In this document: positions 27,551 through 34,640 of the stretch, piece by piece
How positions within the stretch are numbered: the first letter of the stretch is position 1
Layout: each line of letters opens with the position of its first letter
DNA from: Neobacillus fumarioli NBRC 102428
GTDB lineage: Bacteria > Bacillota > Bacilli > Bacillales > Cytobacillaceae
Assembly (NCBI RefSeq): GCF_001591485.1
Contig: NZ_BCUZ01000002.1
Coordinates: 1 to 64,000, forward strand
Reading direction: 5' to 3'
Length of the DNA: 64,000 nt
Notes under the pieces: model-generated
The model's database searches: none
What the model was told of the DNA's origin: nothing
The model's input: only the letters and a program-made list of their open reading frames with translations
Translations under genes and position numbers: made by a program

Positions 27551-28295
27551 ATGGAATGGGATGCAGCTTTGTATGACAGGAAACATTCTTTTGTTTCAAG
27601 ACTTGGAAATGATTTACTCGATTTATTATCTCCAAAAAAAGGAGAGAAAATTCTTGATCTTGGCTGCGGCACTGGTGATTTGACCAAGAAAATATCAGAA
27701 TTCGGCGTAGATGTGATGGGAAATTGATCATTCTGAAAATATGATTCAGCAGGCAAAAAATAAGTACCCAGACTTAAAGTTTCTGGTGGCGGATGCAACA
27801 GCCCTTGACTATGAAAATGAATTTGATGCGGTTTTTTCTAATGCCGTCCTTCATTGGGTTAAACCACCAAAGCAGGCTTTGAACTCCATTTACATGAGTT
27901 TAAAACCAGGAGGAAGATTTATTGCTGAGTTTGGCGGCAAAGGAAACGTTCAACACCTAACTAGTGAAATCATCCGGCAGCTGCAAGTGGCAAATCAAAC
28001 CGTGAAATTTCCATGGTATTATCCAAGCATTGGTGAGTATACAACCTTGATGGAAGACGTTGGCTTTAGGGTGACATTTGCTCAGCACTTTGACAGGCCT
28101 ACACCTTTAGAAGGTGAGAACGGCTTAAGACATTGGATTGAAATGTTTGCCGATAGTATGTTCGAGAACGTTTCAGCGGAAACAAAAGAACAAATCATTT
28201 TAAAAACAGAGCATAATTTAAAAGAAATTCTATTTCACGATGGATGCTGGATTGCTGATTACAAACGAATCCGGGTCATTGGTATTAAGGAATAA
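27551..28295 (+). pseudogene. Class I SAM-dependent methyltransferase with a +1 frameshift
   Basis: From the ATG at 27551 (SD AGGGAG) the frame gives MEWDAALYDRKHSFVSRLG and motif I ILDLGCGTGDLTKKI, then reads VMGN and a TGA at 27726-27728. Removing one A from the AAA run at about 27720-27722 restores GIDHSENMIQQAKNKYP and the remaining domain with VADATALD, FDAVFSNAVLHWV and LKPGGRF, about 247 residues in all. It belongs to the trans-aconitate methyltransferase-like group. The total length of 745 bases equals whole codons plus one, matching a single insertion. The error sits in a short A-run, so it may be a sequencing artefact. Confidence 0.82.
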
Positions 28296-28296
28296 A

Positions 28297-28320
28297 ATGG
28301 GGCCGATTATGCCCCCTTTT
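28297..28320. terminator. Bidirectional terminator between methyltransferase and phosphoesterase genes
   Basis: GGGGC and GCCCC flank a seven-base loop with TTTTATT to the right and AATAAAA to the left; both converging genes end here. Confidence 0.8.
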
Positions 28321-29188
28321 ATTTCCATATATCAGCAATCGGCGAGACATAATTACTTTCCCCCGCATGCGGCAAGCCATAAATGTCTTCAATAGTTCTC
28401 AAAAGATTAAAGTGGTTTACCTTTTGATGGTATTCACCTTGTTTTACCATTGGGCCGACGAAAAAAGTAGGAATTGTATTCTCATGAGAATTGTCATCCT
28501 CATCCCATGTCACGATGAGTAGGCTATTATTTGTTTTTGCCCATTTTACATAAGCATCCAAATGTTCTTTTAACCATTGATCAGCTTCCTTAATTGTCCC
28601 ATCATGCATATCGTGCTGAAGATTAGGAATCACAAAGGAAACAGTCGGCAACTTATGAAAATCTGTCCGGAAGTTTTTCAATGGCTGATTAGCCAATTTC
28701 GGCACGTTCGTAAAATTTACCCACGGATTATGCTTCCGGGCATAATGGTTATGTTTTTCTCCATTAAAACCTACCGATGGCAGATCTTCCGAAAACCCTG
28801 CAAAAGTGTAATTTTTCGCGATTAACTCACTGGCCAAATTGTCTGCTGTGAATTTCGTTTTTGGCATTCGATCATTTGTAACCCCTTGATTTGATCCGGA
28901 GAAAATATCCAAATAATTGGGCTGGCTTGGATGCTCTATTGCATGATAATTGGTAAAGTTTGCGCCTTGAAAAGCCAACGAATTCATGTAAGGAGCTGAT
29001 TGATTGCCGTTGATCTGCTGACTTGCATGGTTTTCCTCAATCACAATCACAATACGATCAATTTTTGAGAGGGATACTTTGGTCATTACCGGTTTCTTGG
29101 GCGGCTGATTTTTAGGCGACTGCTGCTGTGAACAGGCGCTTAAAATGATCATTAGCGAACCTATTAGTATGATCCACTTTTTCAACAA
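28319..29188 (-). CDS. Phosphoesterase-family lipoprotein (acid phosphatase/phospholipase C-like)
   Basis: About 289 residues starting with a lipoprotein signal (hydrophobic run, LSAC with Cys19). The mature part belongs to the phosphoesterase family: IDRIVIVIEENHA near the start, HPSQPNYLDIFSGSN (metal-site and nucleophile region), IPNLQHDMHDGT and VTWDEDD with the final metal ligands. It probably hydrolyses phosphate esters on the outside of the cell. The start is TTG at 29188 with only a weak ribosome site, and a second TTG follows at once, so the exact start is uncertain. It stands alone on the minus strand; upstream lies the 52-bp tandem repeat block. Confidence 0.82.
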   Translation of the reverse strand: MLKKWIILIGSLMIILSACSQQQSPKNQPPKKPVMTKVSLSKIDRIVIVIEENHASQQINGNQSAPYMNSLAFQGANFTNYHAIEHPSQPNYLDIFSGSNQGVTNDRMPKTKFTADNLASELIAKNYTFAGFSEDLPSVGFNGEKHNHYARKHNPWVNFTNVPKLANQPLKNFRTDFHKLPTVSFVIPNLQHDMHDGTIKEADQWLKEHLDAYVKWAKTNNSLLIVTWDEDDNSHENTIPTFFVGPMVKQGEYHQKVNHFNLLRTIEDIYGLPHAGESNYVSPIADIWK

Positions 29189-29352
29189 ATTGACCCACTT
29201 TCTTTTTTAACTGATTGGATCATATCAGATTTTGAGGTAGGATACAATTTTTTCAAAAAAGATGGAAGTGCTCTCTCTGGGCCAGTGACGGGGAAAGGGT
29301 TTAGACCGGTAACGTTAAGGGATTGGCACCCGAAGCTAGGAAAAAGCGGGAA

Positions 29353-29561
29353 ATTCCGGTGCCTATCGAGGCTATTGGCACCGGAAGCGGTGAAAAATTA
29401 AAGGATTCCAGTTCCAATCGGGGCTATTGGAACACGAACTGGGGAAAAAATTAAGAAATTCCGGTTCCAATCGGAGCTATTGGAACACGAACTGGGGAAA
29501 AATTAAAGAATTCCGGTGCCAATCGGGGTTATTGGAACACGAACTGGGGAAAAATTAAAGA
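29353..29561. repeat. Tandem repeat, four units of 52-53 bp
   Basis: Units begin at about 29353, 29405, 29458 and 29510, each with the pattern ATTCCGGTTCCAATC, GGGGCTATTGGAACACG, AACTGGGGAAAAATTAAAGA. TTCCAAT and ATTGGAA form an internal hairpin in each unit. Degenerate copies extend on both sides (about 29300-29352 and 29562-29640). The spacer-like parts are themselves repeated, so it is not a CRISPR array. The 540-base gap it lies in holds no gene I can support. Confidence 0.9.
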
Positions 29562-29728
29562 ATTCTGGTTCCAATTGAAGTGATTAGATACCGGACGATT
29601 TAAAACAAAGTTCTAAAACGCCGATTAAGGCTATTGGCATATATTCTATCACTCTATTTTTCTATAACTCCAAATATTTCGAATTCGATCCGGTACGAAT
29701 GCTGGAAAATTGATTCCTTGATAAAAGA

Positions 29729-30055
29729 TTATCCTTCAAAAGAATAATCCCTTTCTACTCTGCATATCCTCACAGAGTAGTTCTTATACCATTCTGATTT
29801 ACCTTTTTCCTGGGCAACTTTATGAGCCAAATTCTCTTTCCAACTTTTAATTGTCTCCAGTGATTCCCAATAAGAAACAGTTATTCCTAATTGATCATCA
29901 CGAGCACTTTCCATTTCTAAAAAGCCACTCTGCTTCGAAGCTAGATCTACCATTTTTTTCGCCATATTCCCATAGCCATTATCCCCATCAGTCCGCTGGG
30001 AAGTAAAAATGACCGCATAATACGGCGGTTTGAGAGTTTTGACTGTTCCACTCAT
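29729..30055 (-). CDS. Antibiotic biosynthesis monooxygenase (ABM) domain protein
   Basis: A 108-residue single-domain protein with the ABM-type dimeric ferredoxin-like fold pattern: YYAVIFTSQ, KMVDLASKQSGFLEMESAR and ITVSYWESLETIKSWKENLAH. Members act as small monooxygenases or heme-degrading proteins, and many are uncharacterised. The His and Tyr positions resemble the YdbC-like group of stand-alone ABM proteins. SD GGAGGAATC precedes the ATG. It lies 23 bases after an acetyltransferase gene on the same strand and probably shares its transcript. Confidence 0.82.
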   Translation of the reverse strand: MSGTVKTLKPPYYAVIFTSQRTDGDNGYGNMAKKMVDLASKQSGFLEMESARDDQLGITVSYWESLETIKSWKENLAHKVAQEKGKSEWYKNYSVRICRVERDYSFEG

Positions 30056-30078
30056 TTAGATTCCTCCAATCTTAAACT

Positions 30079-30618
30079 TCATATCCATTCCTCGACCAAC
30101 ATCCCATAAACGACATGGTCAACATAATGGTCATACAACCATTCAGCCTGTCTGATACATCCTTCGTTAACAAATCCTAATCTTTCTGGAATGCTGCGGC
30201 TTTTTTTATTTCCTGCAGCAGCCCTGATTTCTACTTTATGCAGACCTAATTCCTTAAATGCATAATCTGTCAAGGCCCTCGCTACTTGCGTCATAATCCC
30301 CTTTCCTTGGTATTGTTCACCCAGCCAATAACCAATATGGGCTGTTTTATTTGACCAATTGATTTGATTAAAACCTGCCACACCTACCATAATGCCTTTA
30401 AATAAAATAACGGTGGTTAAGCTTTTATTTTCAGCAAAACCTTTTAAACACATTTTAATAAACTCTTTTGTATCTTCCAGCTTAGTCGTATTATCCAGCC
30501 ATGGCAGCCACTCTCGTAAATAGTTTCTCGATTGATCGGTCAGTTCAAATAGCCTATCCGCATCTTTTAACTCTATTAATTTTAATGACAGGTCTTCATT
30601 AATTTTATGTACAAACAT
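30079..30618 (-). CDS. GNAT-family N-acetyltransferase (RimJ/RimL type)
   Basis: A 179-residue acetyltransferase. Recognisable parts are the N-terminal LIELKDADRLFELTD, LREWLPWLDN, the acetyl-CoA loop YQGKGIMTQVARAL and the C-terminal RAAAGNKKSRSIPERLGFV. It resembles B. subtilis YdaF and ribosomal-protein-type acetyltransferases and should transfer acetyl groups to an amine; the substrate is not known. The gap to the Uma2 gene upstream is 18 bases and to the ABM gene downstream 23 bases, so the three form a likely operon. Confidence 0.88.
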   Translation of the reverse strand: MFVHKINEDLSLKLIELKDADRLFELTDQSRNYLREWLPWLDNTTKLEDTKEFIKMCLKGFAENKSLTTVILFKGIMVGVAGFNQINWSNKTAHIGYWLGEQYQGKGIMTQVARALTDYAFKELGLHKVEIRAAAGNKKSRSIPERLGFVNEGCIRQAEWLYDHYVDHVVYGMLVEEWI

Positions 30619-30636
30619 TGTCTCACCCTATCTTTA

Positions 30637-31230
30637 CTACTCTTCGCGTCTTGGAAAAATAGCAGTCAAATCAATCAAAAAGTCATTAAAAATATGAACT
30701 GGAATAGAATTCTCGCGGTTATATACATCATGAAGTTCCAGAGTGTGATTTTTTAAAAGGTAAACTTCAACAACCTGATTGGCGGGATCAATGATCCAAT
30801 ATTCTTTAACACCTGCACGTTGATAAGCTAGTCGTTTATCCATTCTGTCAATCTTTGCGGATGAAGATGAAATAATCTCTACTACTAAATCTGGAGCTCC
30901 TAAAATTTTGCTTCGTTTAATCTTATTTGGGTCGCAGATTACAACTAAATCTGGAATAACCCAATTTTGAACATTCTCATCAATCCATTTCTTTTGAGCA
31001 TTTTCAAATAAATAGACATCAATAGGAGCTGCATATACCCTGCAAGTTTTCCCTCTTAAATAAGTACCGAATTCAATTGATAATTGCATAGAAATTTCTT
31101 GATGCTCTGGCAATGAGGAAGGAGCCATACTAATTATTCTGCCATCTAGCACTTCGCACCGTTCATCTTCCTTCCAATTAGCATATTCCTTGTAAGTCAT
31201 ATCTTTTGAATTCTTGTCGGCAATACCCAT
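30637..31230 (-). CDS. Uma2-family (DUF820) endonuclease-fold protein
   Basis: A 197-residue protein of the Uma2 family with the PD-(D/E)XK nuclease core: PDLVVICDP, then APDLVVEIISSSSAKIDRMDKRLAYQRAGVKEYWIIDP. The family is abundant in cyanobacteria and some Bacillus and is mostly uncharacterised. The start is not clear-cut: AAGGAG lies only one base from the ATG at 31230, so an alternative start cannot be excluded. First gene of a three-gene unit with GNAT and ABM proteins. Confidence 0.8.
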   Translation of the reverse strand: MGIADKNSKDMTYKEYANWKEDERCEVLDGRIISMAPSSLPEHQEISMQLSIEFGTYLRGKTCRVYAAPIDVYLFENAQKKWIDENVQNWVIPDLVVICDPNKIKRSKILGAPDLVVEIISSSSAKIDRMDKRLAYQRAGVKEYWIIDPANQVVEVYLLKNHTLELHDVYNRENSIPVHIFNDFLIDLTAIFPRREE

Positions 31231-31369
31231 TCTCCTTGTCGCCCCCTCATCATTTGGTATTTATTATATAACAAATTGAAAATTCATCTGAAATTTTTCA
31301 TAATTTTTAAAACTTGCTGACTGAATTTTTTACTCTTATCATTTAATTATACCGAAGGAGGGATCGTCT

Positions 31370-32332
31370 ATGAAGAAAAGAAAATTTGTCATCACTCATA
31401 ATCTTCCGACAGATTTACATGAAAAGATTAGTCAGATTATTCCTGATTGGGAGCTGGTTGTTGGGAAAGACAAGAATGTTTGGCAGTCGCACATTCATGA
31501 TGCCGAGGTTATTGCCGGATGGAAAAGAGGACTTGAAGAATTCTGTCTGGTTCCCGATTCAAAACTTAAATGGGTACAAACTTGGAGTGCTGGCGTCGAT
31601 TCGCTGCCGCTCGAGAAATTACAGACAAGAAATATTATGTTAACAAGCGCTAATGGTGTTCATGCCTATCCTATTTCCGAAACCATTTTTGCCCTAATGC
31701 TTGCTCTAACGAGAAAAATCCATACATATGTTAAAAATCAACAAGCAAAAACATGGCACCACGCCAACATGAAACTTGAAATCCACGAGAAAACGATCGG
31801 AATCATTGGCGTCGGAGAAATTGGAAAAGAAACAGCAAAAATTGCCAAAGCTTTTGGTATGAAAGTGCTTGGTGTCAGGCACTCTGGAAAGCCAACGGAT
31901 TTTGTGGATGAAATGTACACAACTCAACAACTACCTGCCCTTCTGCCGCAGTGTGATTTTGTTGTCATAACACTGCCCCATACAAAGGAGACCCATCATT
32001 TATTCGGCACCGAACAATTTAAACTTATGAAGCCTACTGCTTTTTTTATTAATATCGGCCGCGGGGAAATTGTCGTCGAAGATGAGTTGATTCAAGCATT
32101 ACAAGATGGAACGATTGCCGGAGCAGGTCTGGATGTATTTGAAACAGAGCCCCTGCCAAAGGAAAGCCCTTTATGGGAAATGGACAACGTTATCATTACT
32201 CCGCACACCTCAGGATCTACAGAACATTATGACAGGCGCGTGGTTGAAAACATCCTGATTCCGAATCTGAAAAATTATCTGAACGGGCTGACTCCTTCCA
32301 TTAATCTTGTAGATTACACAAAAGGTTACTAA
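31370..32332 (+). CDS. D-2-hydroxyacid dehydrogenase (NAD(P)-binding)
   Basis: A 320-residue enzyme of the D-isomer-specific 2-hydroxyacid dehydrogenase family. The Rossmann glycine motif is IGIIGVGEIGKETAKIAKAF, the catalytic Arg is in NIGRGEIVVEDEL, the Glu in AGLDVFETEPLP and the His in VIITPHTSG. It reduces 2-keto acids to D-hydroxyacids (or the reverse) in the cytoplasm; YoaD- or GhrA-like specificity cannot be chosen by eye. SD GAAGGAGGG precedes the ATG. It diverges from the Uma2 gene. A decayed relative of its N-terminus lies at about 38787-38940. Confidence 0.9.
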   Translation: MKKRKFVITHNLPTDLHEKISQIIPDWELVVGKDKNVWQSHIHDAEVIAGWKRGLEEFCLVPDSKLKWVQTWSAGVDSLPLEKLQTRNIMLTSANGVHAYPISETIFALMLALTRKIHTYVKNQQAKTWHHANMKLEIHEKTIGIIGVGEIGKETAKIAKAFGMKVLGVRHSGKPTDFVDEMYTTQQLPALLPQCDFVVITLPHTKETHHLFGTEQFKLMKPTAFFINIGRGEIVVEDELIQALQDGTIAGAGLDVFETEPLPKESPLWEMDNVIITPHTSGSTEHYDRRVVENILIPNLKNYLNGLTPSINLVDYTKGY

Positions 32333-32436
32333 AATATAGCTATCTTCCTCTAAACCATTAGCAGCCGGATTTTTTTAATCTTTTTCATTCGGTCACCTAA
32401 CATATTGGCTGCCGAATCTTGCCTTTTGTCAATTCT

Positions 32437-32467
32437 TCGGTAGCCAATCACCTTTATTGGCTACCGA
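32437..32467. repeat. Perfect 12-bp stem-loop in the gap after the dehydrogenase gene
   Basis: TCGGTAGCCAAT (32437-32448) and its exact complement (32456-32467) flank a seven-base loop. A related half-copy (ATTGGCTGCCGAA) lies just before it at about 32404. There is no T-run after it, so it is not a typical terminator. The rest of the 222-base gap holds no gene. Confidence 0.75.
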
Positions 32468-32554
32468 GTTTCGATTTGTTCCTGGTTCTTCGGGCGCCAA
32501 ACGTCCTTGTTAACAACTAAAGGTATGTGCCACCAAGACCAAAAGACAAAATGG

Positions 32555-32893
32555 CTAGCTCTGCCCTGTGCCTTCTATATTATTTTGATCAGAGATATAA
32601 AGATTTCTGCCTTTAATTTTTGTAAGGGTAACTTTTTCTCCCTTATCTACGGTCCGGTACAGATAGGCAGGAATCTGCACCTTTCGTCCATTTTTCAATT
32701 TTACCCAATATTGCTTCTCTATCTCATGATGACTCCATATGTTCATAACCACTTTTTTCTGATATTTATCCGCAACCACACCGCGAACCTCTTTAGTATT
32801 CTCTTCCTTTAAGCCAAATCCAAGCCCATAACAGGCAGCTGCAAAAAGAAGAGCCAGGAGTCCAAATGAGATGGATTGCTGCAACTTTTTCAA
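32555..32893 (-). CDS. Small membrane-anchored protein of unknown function
   Basis: About 112 residues: a short basic start (LKKLQQS), one hydrophobic helix (FGLLALLFAAACYGLGFGL), then a soluble part with beta-rich stretches (RGVVADKYQKKVVMNIW, KQYWVKLKNGRKVQI). The layout suggests an extracytoplasmic domain on one N-terminal anchor. TTG at 32893 is chosen because AAGGTGGAGG lies just before it; the open frame reaches 32953 but without a ribosome site. I do not recognise the family. Confidence 0.6.
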   Translation of the reverse strand: MKKLQQSISFGLLALLFAAACYGLGFGLKEENTKEVRGVVADKYQKKVVMNIWSHHEIEKQYWVKLKNGRKVQIPAYLYRTVDKGEKVTLTKIKGRNLYISDQNNIEGTGQS

Positions 32894-33038
32894 GGGACCT
32901 CCACCTTTAGATAGGATGATCCCTCTTAGAATGTGCATTTTTTCCAAATTCATTCCGGTTTTTGGATTATTTAGATCAATAACAAAAGGCTGCCGGCCAG
33001 CTCTTTGAGCAGAATAAATCTCCCTACTATGTAAGACG

Positions 33039-33419
33039 TTATTTATCCTCTCTTAATACATATTCATTCCCATCCTGATCTTTAAATGAAAACATGGTGC
33101 CAAACGGCATTCTTAGCATTTCTCCTACTTCTACGCCATTTTGTTTTAATTTTTCATAGGCTGATTCGACATCAGTTGTGCTGAAAAGGATGGTAGGATG
33201 AGCAACTTTCTCCGGTTTTTGCTTCTCCATTGCTTCCTTCGCATAAAGAACTAATGTTGTAAATTCGTCTTCGCTTGGTCCCACTTCAATCCAAGAGAAA
33301 TTCGGCCCCATCGGTTGCTCCATTTTAAGGACAAAGCCGACTTTATTCAGCCAAAAGTCTTTCGCTTCCTCTTGGTCTTTTACATAGACTGTAACTTTTC
33401 CAATTTTATTAATAATCAT
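33039..33419 (-). CDS. VOC-family (glyoxalase/bleomycin resistance-like) protein
   Basis: A 126-residue protein with the paired beta-alpha-beta-beta-beta units of the vicinal oxygen chelate fold: IGKVTVYVKDQEEAKDFWLNKVGF and, in the second half, HPTILFSTTDVESAYEKLKQNG ending in FKDQDGNEYVL. These proteins bind a metal and act on small molecules as lyases, dioxygenases or binding proteins. The ATG at 33419 follows AAAGGAG; the longer frame from 33479 lacks a site. Single gene. Confidence 0.88.
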   Translation of the reverse strand: MIINKIGKVTVYVKDQEEAKDFWLNKVGFVLKMEQPMGPNFSWIEVGPSEDEFTTLVLYAKEAMEKQKPEKVAHPTILFSTTDVESAYEKLKQNGVEVGEMLRMPFGTMFSFKDQDGNEYVLREDK

Positions 33420-33495
33420 CGTTAATCTCCTTTCAGCTATTTTGTTATTCAGTGTCAGTTTATCAAACTGAAAACTCATTGTACAATTTAATAAG

Positions 33496-33519
33496 GAAAA
33501 AGAGCCACTAAAATGGCAG
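33496..33519 (-). terminator. Possible short terminator after the sodium symporter gene
   Basis: On the minus strand GCCATTTTAGTGGC is followed by TCTTTTTCC. The stem is only four to five base pairs, so this is weak. Confidence 0.4.
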
Positions 33520-33532
33520 TTTTCAGTTTGAA

Positions 33533-34495
33533 TTACATAGCTGTATGAATACCTTCATTCTTTTCGTTTTTGTCTTTCATGCGGCTGTAAATATTGGCGA
33601 GAACAGAGCCTGATAAATTATGCCATACACTGAAAATCGCACTTGGCACAGCTGCTAGCGGGGAGAAATGAGCGGTGGCGATCGCTACTCCTAAACCGGA
33701 ATTCTGCATGCCGACTTCCATTGATACAGCCTTCTGTTTCGCGAGGTCCATGCCACATAAACGGGCAAAGAAAAAGCCGATGAAAAAGCCCAGCAGATTA
33801 TGCAAAATAACAACGCCAAAAATTAACAAACCTGTTTGCGCAATTTTTTCAGCACTCCCCGCAACAACACCGGCTACAATCAGCACAATGGCTATAACGG
33901 AAACGAGAGGTAAAGCTTTGGCACTTGCCCTTGCCTGCTTACCAAAAAACTTTTTAATAATAAAGCCGACCGCTAATGGAATAATGATCACTTGTACGAT
34001 CGAAAGGAATAAGGACCAAACACTAACATTCACCCACTTGCTTGCAAACAGCAGGATCAAGAGCGGGGTAACAATCGGTGCAAGAATAGTGGAAACAGAT
34101 GCAATCGCAACTGCCAAAGCCACATTCCCTCTCGCCAAAAACACCATGACGTTCGAGGCTGTTCCGCTCGGACAACATCCTACTAAAATAACCCCTACTG
34201 CCACATCTTTCGGCAAATGCAATCCGACAGCCAATAAGAAAGCGATCAAAGGCATAATGATAAAATGGCCAATCACCCCTAGTGATACTTCTTTTGGCCT
34301 TCTGAATACCTCTTGAAAATCCGATAACTCAAGTGTCAGGCCCATGCCAAACATAACAATCCCCAATAATGGAACAATATAACCTCCAAGCCATTTAAAA
34401 TGCTCGGGGCTAAGGTAAGCAATAACTGCAAAAAGCAGCACCCATAGTGTAAATGTTTTTCCGGCAAAGCCGCTGATTCTCTCGATGACTTTCAT
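33533..34495 (-). CDS. Bile acid:sodium symporter family transporter (YocS-like)
   Basis: A 320-residue membrane protein with about nine to ten helices. Family motifs are GIVMFGMGLTLELSDF, VGCCPSGTASNVMVFLARGNVALAV (the first sodium-site crossover) and SMEVGMQNSGLGVAIATAHF (the second). It matches the SBF family in which B. subtilis YocS sits. It would carry an organic anion inward with sodium; the physiological substrate is unknown. It stands alone on the minus strand. Confidence 0.88.
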   Translation of the reverse strand: MKVIERISGFAGKTFTLWVLLFAVIAYLSPEHFKWLGGYIVPLLGIVMFGMGLTLELSDFQEVFRRPKEVSLGVIGHFIIMPLIAFLLAVGLHLPKDVAVGVILVGCCPSGTASNVMVFLARGNVALAVAIASVSTILAPIVTPLLILLFASKWVNVSVWSLFLSIVQVIIIPLAVGFIIKKFFGKQARASAKALPLVSVIAIVLIVAGVVAGSAEKIAQTGLLIFGVVILHNLLGFFIGFFFARLCGMDLAKQKAVSMEVGMQNSGLGVAIATAHFSPLAAVPSAIFSVWHNLSGSVLANIYSRMKDKNEKNEGIHTAM

Positions 34496-34594
34496 CCAAA
34501 AACCCCCTTAGTAAAACCAAATTTTCAGTTTTCTAAATATTGTTTATATTATAATAATTTTTTTAGAAAAATCAATATGTTGTTTCAATATAAC

Positions 34595-34633
34595 AAAAAA
34601 AAAAAAAGAAAGATGCCTGTTAAAGACATCTTC
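34595..34633 (-). terminator. Terminator of the dynamin-like GTPase gene
   Basis: On the minus strand AAGATG and CATCTT flank a loop and are followed by a long T-run (14 bases with one C). Confidence 0.75.
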
Positions 34634-34640
34634 CTCGAAA

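Noticed and set aside
29353-29561. A CRISPR array
   Set aside because: The stretches between shared blocks are also nearly identical, so there are no unique spacers, and no cas gene is present.
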